This document shows, piece by piece, positions 26,977-36,362 of a stretch of DNA of 64,000 bases. Position 1 is the first letter of the stretch. Each line of letters opens with the position of its first letter. Origin of the DNA: an uncultured Flavobacteriales bacterium (GTDB lineage Bacteria > Bacteroidota > Bacteroidia > Flavobacteriales > Crocinitomicaceae); the NCBI GenBank assembly GCA_946480085.1, contig CAMLHZ010000012.1, positions 53,882 to 117,881 on the forward strand, in the 5' to 3' direction. The position numbers were made by a program, and so were the translations under genes. Under the pieces are notes generated by a model, which worked only from the letters and a program-made list of their open reading frames with translations, ran no database searches and was not told where the DNA came from.

Positions 26977-29313
26977 ATGAAATCAAAAATAGTTTTTGCT
27001 GCACTTTTGTTTGCAGCGCAATTTACACAAGCTCAGGATTGGACTGGTGCTGTAAATTCAGATTGGAATAATCCGGCAAATTGGAACGGATTTCCTGCTA
27101 ACGGCGACGATATAACAGTCTCATTTTCCAATTATTCAGGCGCAATGGCGCATCCTGTGATCAATTCAAATTCTGCCTTTTCTCCTGCCGAAATGCTGGT
27201 TGATGGTGGTGCAATTTTAACAATAAATGCTAATCTGACAACTACGGATCGTGTCGAAATTATAGGCATCGGAACCAAAGTGATTCTCAATGCCGGAATC
27301 TTGAATATTTCAGGTGGTGCTGGAAATGCACGCTTCGTTTTCGCAGAACAATCTCAATTCATTATGACAGGTGGTGAATTGAATGTTGGGCAACGGCTAT
27401 TGTTTGAACTTGGTGCTTCCGGACAAATTTCGGACGGAACCATTGATATCGTTGAAACGTTTGCTCTAATCGATGGTGTTGGAGCAATTTCCAGCTCTTT
27501 TACTCAGATGGGTGGATTTATTCAAACTGAGGAATTTGGTTTTGAAAACGAAGCTGGAAATTTTCATCCGTTATACAAAATGGAAGATGGTGTTCTAAAT
27601 GTAAATGGAGCTTTTTTAGTTGAGGGCGCTGCGCCTGGTTCAGGTTTAGGTGAATTTTACGCAACAGAAGGTGTAGCTAATTTCTTTGGAACGGTTGGAA
27701 ATCTTGCCGGAAGTACAATGAATTACGTTTTGCGTTTTGAGGGAAATGCGATCATGAATATGCATGGGACGACAATTGATCAATTGGCTGGTGATTCAAT
27801 AGTAATTACGAATCAAGGTACAATGAACATCAATTCGAATCTGGTTTGGAACAATGCTGGAGTTTTGACAGGTGAAACAGCAGAAGTGGTAGTCAATGCA
27901 AATGTTCTGCTCAACGGAGAAGGTGAATACCAATTTCCTTATTTAACTGTTCCCGTTGGAAAATCAATCACTCAAATGACTCCGAAGGTAATTGCTGTAA
28001 ACGGTGATTTTGTACTTGCAGGAACTTACAATCAGCTGAACCATGTATTAGAATTCAATGGGAATGCTGAGCAGGATTTTTCGCTTTCACAAGCTTTAAT
28101 ACTCGATGCGATGATCATGAATAATTCAGATGCAGGAGTTTCTGTTTCTGGAAACTTGACGATTTCTGATAGTTTGAAATGGTTGGACGGGATTTTGAAT
28201 ATGAATGGAAATGAATTGCTGTTTTCCAACGGTTCGCTATCGCTTTTGGCTTCTGAAAACAGCTATGCAATTGGAGAAGTGACGAAAATTGGAAATCAGC
28301 TATTTGTGTTTCCAGTTGGAAGTGAAATGAATAGATTTCGTCCGCTTGGAATAAGTGCGCCAGCTTCTGCCTCAACAGCCATAACGGTAAATTATCATCC
28401 GGAGAGCTATAGTTCAACAACTCCGGTTAACAGTCCGTTACAAACTGTTTCATCACTCGAGTATTGGGATATTTCCAGAACTGGGTCAAGTGATTTGGTT
28501 TCCGTAAATGCAGGATGGAACAATGCCAATGAAAGTGGCTTGGTTGATTGTGCTTCCATCAGCTTAGCGCGTTGGGACAATTTAAGCTGGACAATGGTTC
28601 CTTCGATAGCTTCAGGCTTGTGCAGTGGATCAGGAAGCGGAAATCTTCAGTCGACAAGCGAAATTGAAGATTATGGAGTTTACACGATTGGATTTACTGA
28701 AGGAGTTTACCAGCAAGCTGTAACCATTTGTTTTGGAGAATCTTTTTCCGTTGGGAGCAATGTTTATGATTCGACAGGTGTCTATTTCGATCAGTTTACG
28801 GATGCAAATGGCGATGATAGTTTGGTTGTAACTGCTTTAACCCTTCTTCCTCAGCTTGATCTAACCGTGCAGGAAAATACAATCTATCTTTCTGCAAATG
28901 CAAATGGCGCAAGCTATCAATGGCTTGATTGTGACAATAATTTCGCGATCATTCCGGGTGCTCAATCACAAACGTTTTATCCCGCTCAAAACGGAAGTTA
29001 TGCCGTTGTTGTTCAAATGAACAATTGTTCTGATACAAGTGAATGTTATTTGATAGATGAATTAGGGGTGAGCGAATTGGCTGTAAATGCATTGATTTAC
29101 CCCAATCCAGTAAATGCAGGAGAACATGTAAAAGTAATTTCGAATCAGAACGCTTTGTCTGCAAATTGGATAACAATTGATGGTGCAATCCTTTCTGCAG
29201 AATTCCTTGATGATAAAACAATTCGTGTTCCGGATTTTTCGGGACTTTACTTCCTGCAATTGAACTACGAAAATGGAATGCAGTTGAAACAAAGAATTGC
29301 TGTAATCGATTGA
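26977..29313 (+). CDS. T9SS-secreted parallel-beta/adhesin-like protein
   Basis: 778 residues with a signal peptide (FAALLFAAQFTQAQ). The first ~400 mature residues (WTGAVNSDWNNPANWNGFPANGDDITV, then repeated strand-turns such as AILTINANLTTTDRVEIIG) look like the right-handed beta solenoid of Bacteroidota surface adhesins. Residues ~430-560 form a G8-like or sandwich region. The last ~75 from IYPNPVNAGEHVKVIS form a T9SS type A sorting domain (NWITIDGAILSAEFL, GLYFLQLNY). It is probably displayed on or released from the cell surface; a binding partner cannot be inferred. A strong terminator follows. Confidence 0.75.
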   Translation: MKSKIVFAALLFAAQFTQAQDWTGAVNSDWNNPANWNGFPANGDDITVSFSNYSGAMAHPVINSNSAFSPAEMLVDGGAILTINANLTTTDRVEIIGIGTKVILNAGILNISGGAGNARFVFAEQSQFIMTGGELNVGQRLLFELGASGQISDGTIDIVETFALIDGVGAISSSFTQMGGFIQTEEFGFENEAGNFHPLYKMEDGVLNVNGAFLVEGAAPGSGLGEFYATEGVANFFGTVGNLAGSTMNYVLRFEGNAIMNMHGTTIDQLAGDSIVITNQGTMNINSNLVWNNAGVLTGETAEVVVNANVLLNGEGEYQFPYLTVPVGKSITQMTPKVIAVNGDFVLAGTYNQLNHVLEFNGNAEQDFSLSQALILDAMIMNNSDAGVSVSGNLTISDSLKWLDGILNMNGNELLFSNGSLSLLASENSYAIGEVTKIGNQLFVFPVGSEMNRFRPLGISAPASASTAITVNYHPESYSSTTPVNSPLQTVSSLEYWDISRTGSSDLVSVNAGWNNANESGLVDCASISLARWDNLSWTMVPSIASGLCSGSGSGNLQSTSEIEDYGVYTIGFTEGVYQQAVTICFGESFSVGSNVYDSTGVYFDQFTDANGDDSLVVTALTLLPQLDLTVQENTIYLSANANGASYQWLDCDNNFAIIPGAQSQTFYPAQNGSYAVVVQMNNCSDTSECYLIDELGVSELAVNALIYPNPVNAGEHVKVISNQNALSANWITIDGAILSAEFLDDKTIRVPDFSGLYFLQLNYENGMQLKQRIAVID

Positions 29314-29348
29314 TCAAACCCTGGATCGGCATTTTTGGTTAATGTTTC

Positions 29349-29382
29349 AAAAGCCCGTTTCATAAACTTGAAACGGGCTTTT
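29349..29382 (+). terminator. Strong terminator after the T9SS protein
   Basis: A 14-bp perfect stem (AAAAGCCCGTTTCA / TGAAACGGGCTTTT) with a 6-base loop and a T-rich tail. Confidence 0.92.
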
Positions 29383-29430
29383 TATTCGTAACCTACAAGT
29401 GATTACACAAATACTGTGTAAATTCGAACA

Positions 29431-30870
29431 ATGATTTTTGCACTGTTTCTGCTATTTGCTTTTGCATTCCTCTGGTTTAAACCAACGCAGGGACTAAAAT
29501 CAATTGACTTAACTGGTGTTTTTCTGTTCAAAATCTTGCTTGGGTGGTTGTTCATGTATGTTTATTCCCGGATTTACGGAGTTGGTGCAGAGACGGTTGA
29601 CTGGGAGGAATTTATCCATGATAGTGTTGTTTTGCGAAATGTAGCTTTCGAAGATTTTGGAACTTATTTGAAATTTCTCTTTGGATTTAGCTCAGAAGCA
29701 GATGTTCAGCACTATTTGATGAATACCAATCACTGGGCGGCAGGTGACTTGGCCTTGATGAATGATTCTCGAAATGTACTCCGGGTAAATAGCTTAATTG
29801 CATTTTTGTTTAACGGAAATGTATACTATCACATTGGATTTATTTCGTTTTTCGTTGTGCTGTGTTTTAGAGAATTGTACCATGCACTTTACACTAAAGT
29901 TTGGTTGAACAAGCGAATGTTTTGGTGGATTTTGCTGTTGTTTCCAAGTGTTGCTTTCTGGACAGCTTCCATGCTGAAAGAGCCGTTCATGATCATGGGA
30001 ATATGTTTACTTCTTGCAGCGCTATTTGGCAGTCATAAAAAATATTCCCTTTGGTGGCGATTGATCTTAGGTTTGTTGCTTCTTCTTGGATTTAAACCTT
30101 ACGTTTTCATCTGTATTATCATTCCAGTGGTTGTGTATATCATTTCTTACTGGCTGAAACTTCGTCAAGGAATTTTGTACTCCGTTTTCGCTGGTGTTAT
30201 TGCGATAATTCTCATTGGCTCGTCAGGAATTCGAAACAAAGTAGTACATCAATTAACCCGCATGCAATTTGATTTTATCAACGTGGGAAGAGGTGGTGTT
30301 CATGTGGTGCACGGAAATGATTTTTACTTTTTCTCTCCCGAACAGCTTTCCAATGTGGAAATGAAGAACGATAGTCTTTATCTGTTGAAGCCAGTAACAG
30401 CAAAATTGGTGACTACAGGAATGAAATTGCCATTTGATGATGTGCGTTTGCTTCCGAAGGATGGTCCGTGGATTGTTTACTTTAGAGGATTAAGCTGTGG
30501 AAGTTATTTCGAATTGACACCAATTAACGGTTCATTCGGTAATTTATTAAAAATGACACCTGAAGCAATTTCAAACGCAGCATTCCGACCTTTTCCGAAT
30601 GACAAAGGAAGCTGGTTGAAGTGGTTGAATTTCCTTGAAACCGTTTTTCTTTTTGGAGGAATAGTATTCACCTTGTTTTCAAAAAGGATAAATAGAGATA
30701 AGAAACAGAAACAGATGATTTTGATGCTTCTGGTATTTTCCGTTTGTTTATTCTTACTTATTGGATTGGTCACTCCGGTAATGGGTGCACTTGTACGATA
30801 CAGAATGCCTGCCTATTTGGCTCTTTTACTTATTGCTTGCATTGGAACTAAAAGCGTTCAACGAAAATGA
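29431..30870 (+). CDS. Polytopic membrane protein of unknown function
   Basis: 479 residues with about nine hydrophobic segments. Most lie in residues 1-260; one large extracytoplasmic loop (~270-400) carries repeated charged and aromatic stretches before two more helices. The layout recalls EpsG/Wzy-like glycan polymerases or O-antigen ligase-like proteins, but no diagnostic motif is visible. It overlaps the SDR gene by 4 bases (ATGA) and heads a three-gene operon with an oxidoreductase and an amidohydrolase. The expected promoter region is only ~48 bases long after the upstream terminator. Confidence 0.7.
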   Translation: MIFALFLLFAFAFLWFKPTQGLKSIDLTGVFLFKILLGWLFMYVYSRIYGVGAETVDWEEFIHDSVVLRNVAFEDFGTYLKFLFGFSSEADVQHYLMNTNHWAAGDLALMNDSRNVLRVNSLIAFLFNGNVYYHIGFISFFVVLCFRELYHALYTKVWLNKRMFWWILLLFPSVAFWTASMLKEPFMIMGICLLLAALFGSHKKYSLWWRLILGLLLLLGFKPYVFICIIIPVVVYIISYWLKLRQGILYSVFAGVIAIILIGSSGIRNKVVHQLTRMQFDFINVGRGGVHVVHGNDFYFFSPEQLSNVEMKNDSLYLLKPVTAKLVTTGMKLPFDDVRLLPKDGPWIVYFRGLSCGSYFELTPINGSFGNLLKMTPEAISNAAFRPFPNDKGSWLKWLNFLETVFLFGGIVFTLFSKRINRDKKQKQMILMLLVFSVCLFLLIGLVTPVMGALVRYRMPAYLALLLIACIGTKSVQRK

Positions 30871-31625
30871 AAAAATACATAATGATTACCGGCGCAACGG
30901 CTGGTTTTGGAGAAGCAACCGCTGAAATGTTTGCTGAAAACGGCTGGAGTTTAATTCTTACCGGTCGACGTGAAGATCGGCTCTTAGCTTTGAAAAATAA
31001 ACTTCAGACCAATGAAATCGATGTGATCTCGCTTTGTTTTGATGTTCGTGATGAGCTTGCTGTAAATACTGCGATCGCTGGTTTGTCTGATGAAGTGAAA
31101 TCGCAACTTTCTATTCTGGTAAATAATGCTGGTTTGGCTGTTGGACGTGGACCAATTGACTCTGGTTTAACGGACGATTGGAATAGAATGATTGATACAA
31201 ATATCAAAGGATTACTTTATGTTACACGTGCAGTGGCACCTATTCTGAAAAAGAATGGCTCAGGGCATATTGTCAATTTAGGAAGCATTGCCGGGAAAGA
31301 GGTTTACGCTGGAGGTAACGTTTATTGTGGAACCAAACATGCGGTTGATGCGCTTTCACGTTCAATGCGAATCGACTTGGTTCATGACAACATTAAAGTG
31401 ACAAATATTGCTCCGGGAGCAGCAGACACAGAGTTTTCAATGGTTCGTTTTAAAGGTGATGAAACGATTGCAAATGCAGTTTATGATGGTTTTGATCCGT
31501 TGGTTGCTGCTGATATTGCTGATGCCATTCATTATGTTTGTACACGTCCGGCGCACGTTACCATAAACGATTTGGTGATTATGCCAACTGCACAAGCTTC
31601 ATCAACAGTGTTTCACAAAAAGTAA
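30867..31625 (+). CDS. Short-chain dehydrogenase/reductase, YdfG-like
   Basis: 252 residues. TGATAGFGEATAEMFA is the NADP-binding glycine motif, NNAGLAVG the second SDR motif, and YCGTKHAVDALS holds the catalytic Tyr-x-x-x-Lys. Arg residues just after the first strand (LTGRREDR) favour NADP. The closest well-known enzymes are E. coli YdfG and serine/3-hydroxy acid dehydrogenases; substrate not determined. It starts inside the end of the membrane-protein gene (4-base overlap) and is followed after 7 bases by the amidohydrolase gene. Confidence 0.9.
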   Translation: MKKYIMITGATAGFGEATAEMFAENGWSLILTGRREDRLLALKNKLQTNEIDVISLCFDVRDELAVNTAIAGLSDEVKSQLSILVNNAGLAVGRGPIDSGLTDDWNRMIDTNIKGLLYVTRAVAPILKKNGSGHIVNLGSIAGKEVYAGGNVYCGTKHAVDALSRSMRIDLVHDNIKVTNIAPGAADTEFSMVRFKGDETIANAVYDGFDPLVAADIADAIHYVCTRPAHVTINDLVIMPTAQASSTVFHKK

Positions 31626-31632
31626 TATCGAA

Positions 31633-33267
31633 ATGAGACTATTCTATTTTCTTCCAATCCTGGTTTTACTTGCTTTTTCATCATGCATGAAAGGTCAATC
31701 CGCAGATGTGGTTGTGCACAATGCCAAGATCCATTCTATGGATGAGCAGGATCATATTTATGAAGCAATGGCTATTCGTGATGGGAAAATCATTGAACTT
31801 GGTCCGGAACGCGAGATCCTCAATAAATATTCCTACGATGAAGAAATAGATGCGGAAGGAAAAGAGGTTTATCCCGGATTTACAGATGCGCATGGACATA
31901 TTATGAGTTATGCACAATTGAAGATGTCAGCAGATTTGTTAGGTTCAAGCTCGTATGATGATTTGATTGTTCGAATTGAGAAATATGACCAAAAGAAGAA
32001 TCCGAAAGCGTTGATTGGTCGTGGCTGGGATCAGGCGAGCTGGGGGACAAATGAGCTTCCGTCAAACGAAAGAATAAACAAACTTTTTCCGAAGAAACCT
32101 GTTTTGCTAATTCGCGTGGACGGACATGCGGCATTGGTGAATCAAAAAGCATTGGATTTGGCTGGAATTACTCCTGATACAAAAGTTGTTGGTGGTGAGG
32201 TAGAAGTAAAGGACGGAAAGTGTACCGGAATTTTATTGGATAATGCTATTGAGTTGGTGAGTAAGAAAATGCCAGCGTTTTCAAAATCAGAAACAAAAAA
32301 AGCGATCAAAGAAATTCAGGATGAGCTGTTTCAATATGGAATTACCGGAGTTCATGAAGCTGGGGTCTATCAAAAGGATCTACAGTTGCTGAAAAAAATG
32401 ACTGAAACTGGTGAATTGAAGTTAGATATGTATGTAATGCTTTATCCAACAGACGATAACATTAGCTGGGCTAAACAACATGGCGTTTATAAGAAAAAAA
32501 ATCTAACCGTACGTTCATTTAAAGTTGTTGGAGATGGTGCACTGGGCTCGCGAGGAGCATTTTTAAAGAAAGAGTATTCTGATGCACACGGACATTCGGG
32601 TTTCTTGACAACGACTCCTGAAAAAATGGAAAGTGTCGCAAAATTGTGTGTTAACCTGGGCTATCAGATGAACACGCATGCCATTGGAGATAGCGCAAAC
32701 CGATTGGTGATTGACGTGATTTCAAAATACACAAAAGGTAAAGTAGATCATCGCTGGAGAATCGAGCATGCACAGGTATTGGCTCCTGCAGACATTGAAC
32801 TATTGACTAAATCTGGAGCCATACCATCCGTTCAGCCAACGCATGCTGTAAGTGATCAACGCTGGGCAAAACTGCGTTTGGGACCAAATCGTTTGGCTGG
32901 AGCTTATGCGTATCAGAGTATTTTGATGAGTAGAGGAATTGTAGCCTTAGGAACAGACTTTCCTGTGGAATCACCGAATCCCTTTGCCACAATGCGGGCA
33001 GCGATTTTAAGAACAAATGCAGAAGGTGAGCCAATGGGCGGATTTCAGCCACAGGAAGCAATTTCGTTGCATGATTGTTTACTTGGAATGACCTTATGGG
33101 CTGCAATTTCAGGTTTTCAGGAAGAAGAATTAGGGACGTTGGAAGTAGGAAAAAATGCAACCTTCTTTATTGCATCAGCTCCAATCTCAGCTTCAAGTAA
33201 TTTTGATGAAATGTACTCCTACAGAACTGTTATTCGCGGTAAGACAGTGTATGGAATGAAAGACTAG
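31633..33267 (+). CDS. Exported amidohydrolase, YtcJ/AepA-like
   Basis: 544 residues with a lipoprotein-type signal (FYFLPILVLLAFSSCMKG, lipobox Cys18). The amidohydrolase_3 barrel shows DAHGHIMSY (HxH metal site), the carboxylate-Lys-type region, NTHAIGDSANR, RIEHAQVL and the catalytic Asp in LGTDFPVESPNP. Family members hydrolyse N-acyl or cyclic amide bonds; substrate unknown. It is the last gene of the operon with the membrane protein and SDR. A convergent hairpin lies at its 3' end. Confidence 0.88.
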   Translation: MRLFYFLPILVLLAFSSCMKGQSADVVVHNAKIHSMDEQDHIYEAMAIRDGKIIELGPEREILNKYSYDEEIDAEGKEVYPGFTDAHGHIMSYAQLKMSADLLGSSSYDDLIVRIEKYDQKKNPKALIGRGWDQASWGTNELPSNERINKLFPKKPVLLIRVDGHAALVNQKALDLAGITPDTKVVGGEVEVKDGKCTGILLDNAIELVSKKMPAFSKSETKKAIKEIQDELFQYGITGVHEAGVYQKDLQLLKKMTETGELKLDMYVMLYPTDDNISWAKQHGVYKKKNLTVRSFKVVGDGALGSRGAFLKKEYSDAHGHSGFLTTTPEKMESVAKLCVNLGYQMNTHAIGDSANRLVIDVISKYTKGKVDHRWRIEHAQVLAPADIELLTKSGAIPSVQPTHAVSDQRWAKLRLGPNRLAGAYAYQSILMSRGIVALGTDFPVESPNPFATMRAAILRTNAEGEPMGGFQPQEAISLHDCLLGMTLWAAISGFQEEELGTLEVGKNATFFIASAPISASSNFDEMYSYRTVIRGKTVYGMKD

Positions 33268-33269
33268 TT

Positions 33270-33305
33270 CTCGAAACTTATTATTTTATTTCAACTAGTT
33301 TCGAG
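33270..33305. terminator. Bidirectional hairpin between convergent genes
   Basis: CTCGAAACT (33270-33278) pairs with AGTTTCGAG (33297-33305). The right arm lies inside the 3' end of the minus-strand lipoprotein gene. Confidence 0.55.
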
Positions 33306-34093
33306 ATTACGATTCTGTCCTTTTCAGGAATGCCTTTGCTTTGTGCTACTGGAAAAGGTGTGTAAATTGAAATGTTCATGTAAGTGTCGCCCTCGCAGTA
33401 AACACTATAAAGTGTAGTGTCGCTAATTAGTTTGGGAGAAGAACCATTGGCTGAAAAATAAAACAATTCATTTTGATTATACTTATAATCAAATTTGAAA
33501 AAGTAAAGTTTACTTGGTGATTTCCTGATGGATTGAGATACCTTGAAGTCCGAAATATTCTCTTTGCCATTAACGACAATTGTATACACCTTGTCTGGTT
33601 TTGCATCTTCATATTTAGGATATGTACTACCAACTTTAGGAAACCAGTAGCAGCGCTTATTGTTGTTTAGCTGATCAAAATAATATGCACAAGTTTCAAT
33701 TTTATTTTTGTCAAGATTAAACATTTTCAATGTCTCATTCAGTTCTTTTTCAGTAGCATATTCTGAATATATCGATGTGTTTGTATTAAAAAGAAACCAA
33801 AGTTTTTCTTTAGTCATCCCGTAAATGTAGTTTTTTGAAACTCCGAAAGATTCTACGTGAATTGCTCCAAATTCATTTTCACCTAAGTGGATTTCCTCAG
33901 ATCCGCTAATAAGCCATTCATCTGGATAAGTGCTTGAAGCTCTAAATGGCGGGAAAATAGGAATGTATTTTATGTCCCAATCAGAAATTGAACTGTAAAA
34001 ATCTTCAGTTGCTGTTTTCTTTCTTTCGCTACTAAAGTCACAACCAGATATGACAAGAAGCACTAGAATAATTAAGGTGTAATGTGGTTTCAT
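33281..34093 (-). CDS. Lipoprotein of unknown function
   Basis: 270 residues. The signal ILVLLVISGCDFSSE gives lipobox Cys18. The mature protein has many aromatic residues (WDIKYIPIFPPFRASS, YHDQLNNNKRCYWFPK-like region, LYFFKFDYKYNQNELFYFSANGS) and is probably an all-beta envelope protein. No family is recognised and no operon partner is close. AT content appears slightly higher than its neighbours, which alone is not evidence of transfer. Confidence 0.65.
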   Translation of the reverse strand: MKPHYTLIILVLLVISGCDFSSERKKTATEDFYSSISDWDIKYIPIFPPFRASSTYPDEWLISGSEEIHLGENEFGAIHVESFGVSKNYIYGMTKEKLWFLFNTNTSIYSEYATEKELNETLKMFNLDKNKIETCAYYFDQLNNNKRCYWFPKVGSTYPKYEDAKPDKVYTIVVNGKENISDFKVSQSIRKSPSKLYFFKFDYKYNQNELFYFSANGSSPKLISDTTLYSVYCEGDTYMNISIYTPFPVAQSKGIPEKDRIVISKLVEIK

Positions 34094-34217
34094 AAATGAT
34101 ATACTTTTGACGTCTTTCAGGCTAATTTCGAGACTTCAAACTTAACTATTTAATTTAAGGCATAGATGAAAGTCTTATGCGTCAGTTCGAGTGAAGCGAA
34201 GTTGTCAGATGAAGTTG

Positions 34218-34240
34218 CGGTCATCGAGCGTAGTCGAGAT
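34218..34240. repeat. Intergenic repeat of the ATCGAGCGTAG family, copy 2
   Basis: Inverted and 22/23 identical to 21451-21473. Related degenerate words (TTCGAGTGAAGCGAAG) precede it at ~34186-34201. Confidence 0.75.
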
Positions 34241-34248
34241 GGGGCAAC

Positions 34249-34280
34249 AAAAAAGGCTCGCCGGCAAACGAACCTTTTTA
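34249..34280 (-). terminator. Terminator-like hairpin in the gap before the acyl-CoA ligase
   Basis: AAAAAGGCTCG / CGAACCTTTTT with an 8-base loop and one mismatch. T runs on both strands mean it could end transcription either way. No gene ends beside it; see the finding on a possible minus-strand RNA. Apart from this hairpin, the repeat and the promoter at 34414, I see nothing else in the gap 34094-34509. Confidence 0.55.
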
Positions 34281-34413
34281 CAAACCAAAAACCAAAGACA
34301 ATCAAATGCAAGTTATTCAAAAAAACAAACCATGTCATATAAGGCTTGCACTTGATTGTAGTTTAGAAAACTATTTTTCCCACACATCAAATTTAATGTT
34401 TGATTATCTGTAC

Positions 34414-34444
34414 TTTGTGTTAAAAAAAACAAACCCTATTTTTG
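34414..34444 (+). promoter_or_regulatory. Consensus promoter for the acyl-CoA ligase
   Basis: TTTG (34414-34417), exactly 19 bases, then TATTTTTG (34437-34444). This matches the Bacteroidota housekeeping consensus. The expected start near 34451 gives a ~60-base leader. Confidence 0.72.
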
Positions 34445-34509
34445 AATGAACATTTTGTTGTTATTGCCTAATTTTTAAATCCTACATTGTGGAAACCATT
34501 ACTAGAACT

Positions 34510-36285
34510 ATGAACGAGGTGAAACGATTATTCGATTTACCTGATTACCAACTTCGTAACTTCCCTAAGGTTTCGATGTTTGTTACGAAAAATGACGGAA
34601 GTTGGAACGCTACTTCAACGGAAACCTTTGTGGATAAGGTTTTACTGTTGTCGAAGGGATTAGTTGGATTGGGTGTTTCGCAAGGAGATCGCATTGGATT
34701 GGTCTCAACAAACCGTTTGGAGTGGAATCTTATGGATATCGCCATTCAACAAGTTGGAGCAACGGTTGTCCCTATTTACCCAAATATTTCTTCAGCAGAT
34801 TATGTTTACATCTTTAACGATGCTGATCTGAAATACGCTTTTGTGGGGTCGCAGGAACTTTACAAGAAGATCTCTGCAAAAAAAGAGCAGATTCCTTGTT
34901 TGAAGGAGCTCTTTACTTTTGATGAGGTTGAAGGCGCTAGGGGTTATTGGGATATCGTTGAGTTAGGTAATGAAATTGACAACAGTAAAATAAAAGAACT
35001 CAAAGCCAATGTCCGAAATGAAGATTTGGCGACAATCATTTATACTTCCGGAACAACAGGAAATCCGAAAGGGGTTATGCTCTCACACAGTAACCTTCTT
35101 TCAAATGTATTTGCATGTTCTACAATTATTCCAGCCGATTCAGAATCGCGTGTACTTACCTTTTTGCCGACCTGTCATGTGTATGAGCGCATGCTGCATT
35201 ATTTGTACATGTATGTTGGCGCAAGTATTTATTACGCAGAGTCAATGGATACAATTGGAGAGAATATCCGTGAAGTAAAACCTCATGTATTCACGGCTGT
35301 TCCGCGATTGCTCGAAAAAGTATTCGATCGAATCATGGCAAAAGGTGATGAACTTCGTGGAATTAAACGCAAGTTGTTCTTTTGGTCGGTTAGTGTTGCT
35401 GAGCGATATGAAATTAAAGGAACATCCTTTTGGTATAGAATGAAATTAGGGATTGCACGCAAACTGGTGTTTTCTAAATGGCAGGAAGCATTGGGAGGTG
35501 AAGTGAAAGCAATTGCTTCTGGTTCTGCAGCGTTACAGCCACGCTTGGCTCGAATCTTTATAGCAGCTGGAATCAATATTCTGGAAGGTTATGGTTTATC
35601 TGAAACTTCGCCCGTAATTTCTGTGAACGACTTGAAACGTGGTGTTTGTATAGGAACTGTTGGTCCGCTCATTGGAAATGTAAAAGTGAAAATTGCTGAA
35701 GACGGCGAAATCCTGGTAAAAGGTCCCAATGTAATGATGGGTTACTACAATTTGCCAGAGAAAACTGCTGAAGTAATGGATGCTCAAGGTTGGTTTCATA
35801 CTGGTGATATTGGTGAGTTTGTTGACGATTTCTTCCTGAAGATTACCGATAGAAAGAAAGAAATTTTCAAAACTTCTGGTGGGAAATACATTGTTCCGCA
35901 GGCTATGGAAAACAAGTTCAAGGAATCTCGTTTCTTTGAGCAGATGATGGTGATTGGAGAAGGTGAGAAATATCCGGCGGCACTCATTGTTCCAGGGTTC
36001 CAGTTTATAAAGGATTGGGCGCAACGCAAGCAGCTTGACTTTTCTGCGCTTTCAAATGAAGAATTGATCCAGCGACCCGAAGTTATTGAACGCATTCAGC
36101 AGGAAGTAGATAAGATGAATGAGTTTTACGGCAGTTGGGAGAAAATCAAGAAATTCTGTTTGTTACCAAAAGAATGGAGCGTTGAAAGCGGTGAATTGAC
36201 ACCAACGTTGAAACTGAAACGTAAAATCATCATGGAAAAATACAAGGCGGAAGTGCTAAATTGTTTTCCTGAAGAGCACGAATAA
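34510..36285 (+). CDS. Long-chain fatty acid-CoA ligase, FadD15-like
   Basis: 591 residues from ATG 34510 (MNEVKRLFDLPDYQ), which aligns with the short N-terminus usual in this family; a GTG at 34489 is possible and would add 7. The AMP-binding motif LATIIYTSGTTGNPKGVMLSH, the EGYGLSETSP motif and the DRKKEIFKTSGGKYI hinge are present. The enzyme activates long-chain fatty acids to acyl-CoA through acyl-AMP, at the inner face of the membrane. Single gene with a consensus promoter. An AT-rich palindrome follows, between it and the convergent sigma-factor gene. Confidence 0.93.
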   Translation: MNEVKRLFDLPDYQLRNFPKVSMFVTKNDGSWNATSTETFVDKVLLLSKGLVGLGVSQGDRIGLVSTNRLEWNLMDIAIQQVGATVVPIYPNISSADYVYIFNDADLKYAFVGSQELYKKISAKKEQIPCLKELFTFDEVEGARGYWDIVELGNEIDNSKIKELKANVRNEDLATIIYTSGTTGNPKGVMLSHSNLLSNVFACSTIIPADSESRVLTFLPTCHVYERMLHYLYMYVGASIYYAESMDTIGENIREVKPHVFTAVPRLLEKVFDRIMAKGDELRGIKRKLFFWSVSVAERYEIKGTSFWYRMKLGIARKLVFSKWQEALGGEVKAIASGSAALQPRLARIFIAAGINILEGYGLSETSPVISVNDLKRGVCIGTVGPLIGNVKVKIAEDGEILVKGPNVMMGYYNLPEKTAEVMDAQGWFHTGDIGEFVDDFFLKITDRKKEIFKTSGGKYIVPQAMENKFKESRFFEQMMVIGEGEKYPAALIVPGFQFIKDWAQRKQLDFSALSNEELIQRPEVIERIQQEVDKMNEFYGSWEKIKKFCLLPKEWSVESGELTPTLKLKRKIIMEKYKAEVLNCFPEEHE

Positions 36286-36289
36286 ATAA

Positions 36290-36362
36290 GTGAAAAGTAA
36301 AAAGGTAAAAGTCAAAAAGTAAATTCTCGAATATTTTGACTTTATACTTTTGATTTTTGATT
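36290..36362. repeat. AT-rich imperfect palindrome (AAAAGT/ACTTTTG family)
   Basis: Repeated AAAAGTAAAAAGG-type words on the left pair with TTTTGACTTTATACTTTTGATTTTTGA on the right. It separates the convergent acyl-CoA ligase and sigma-factor genes and may act as a two-way terminator. Confidence 0.65.

Noticed and set aside
34150..34338. Minus-strand ORF of 62 codons in the gap before the acyl-CoA ligase
   Set aside because: It translates through the ATCGAGCGTAG repeat and the terminator hairpin, and has no likely start signal; taken as chance.
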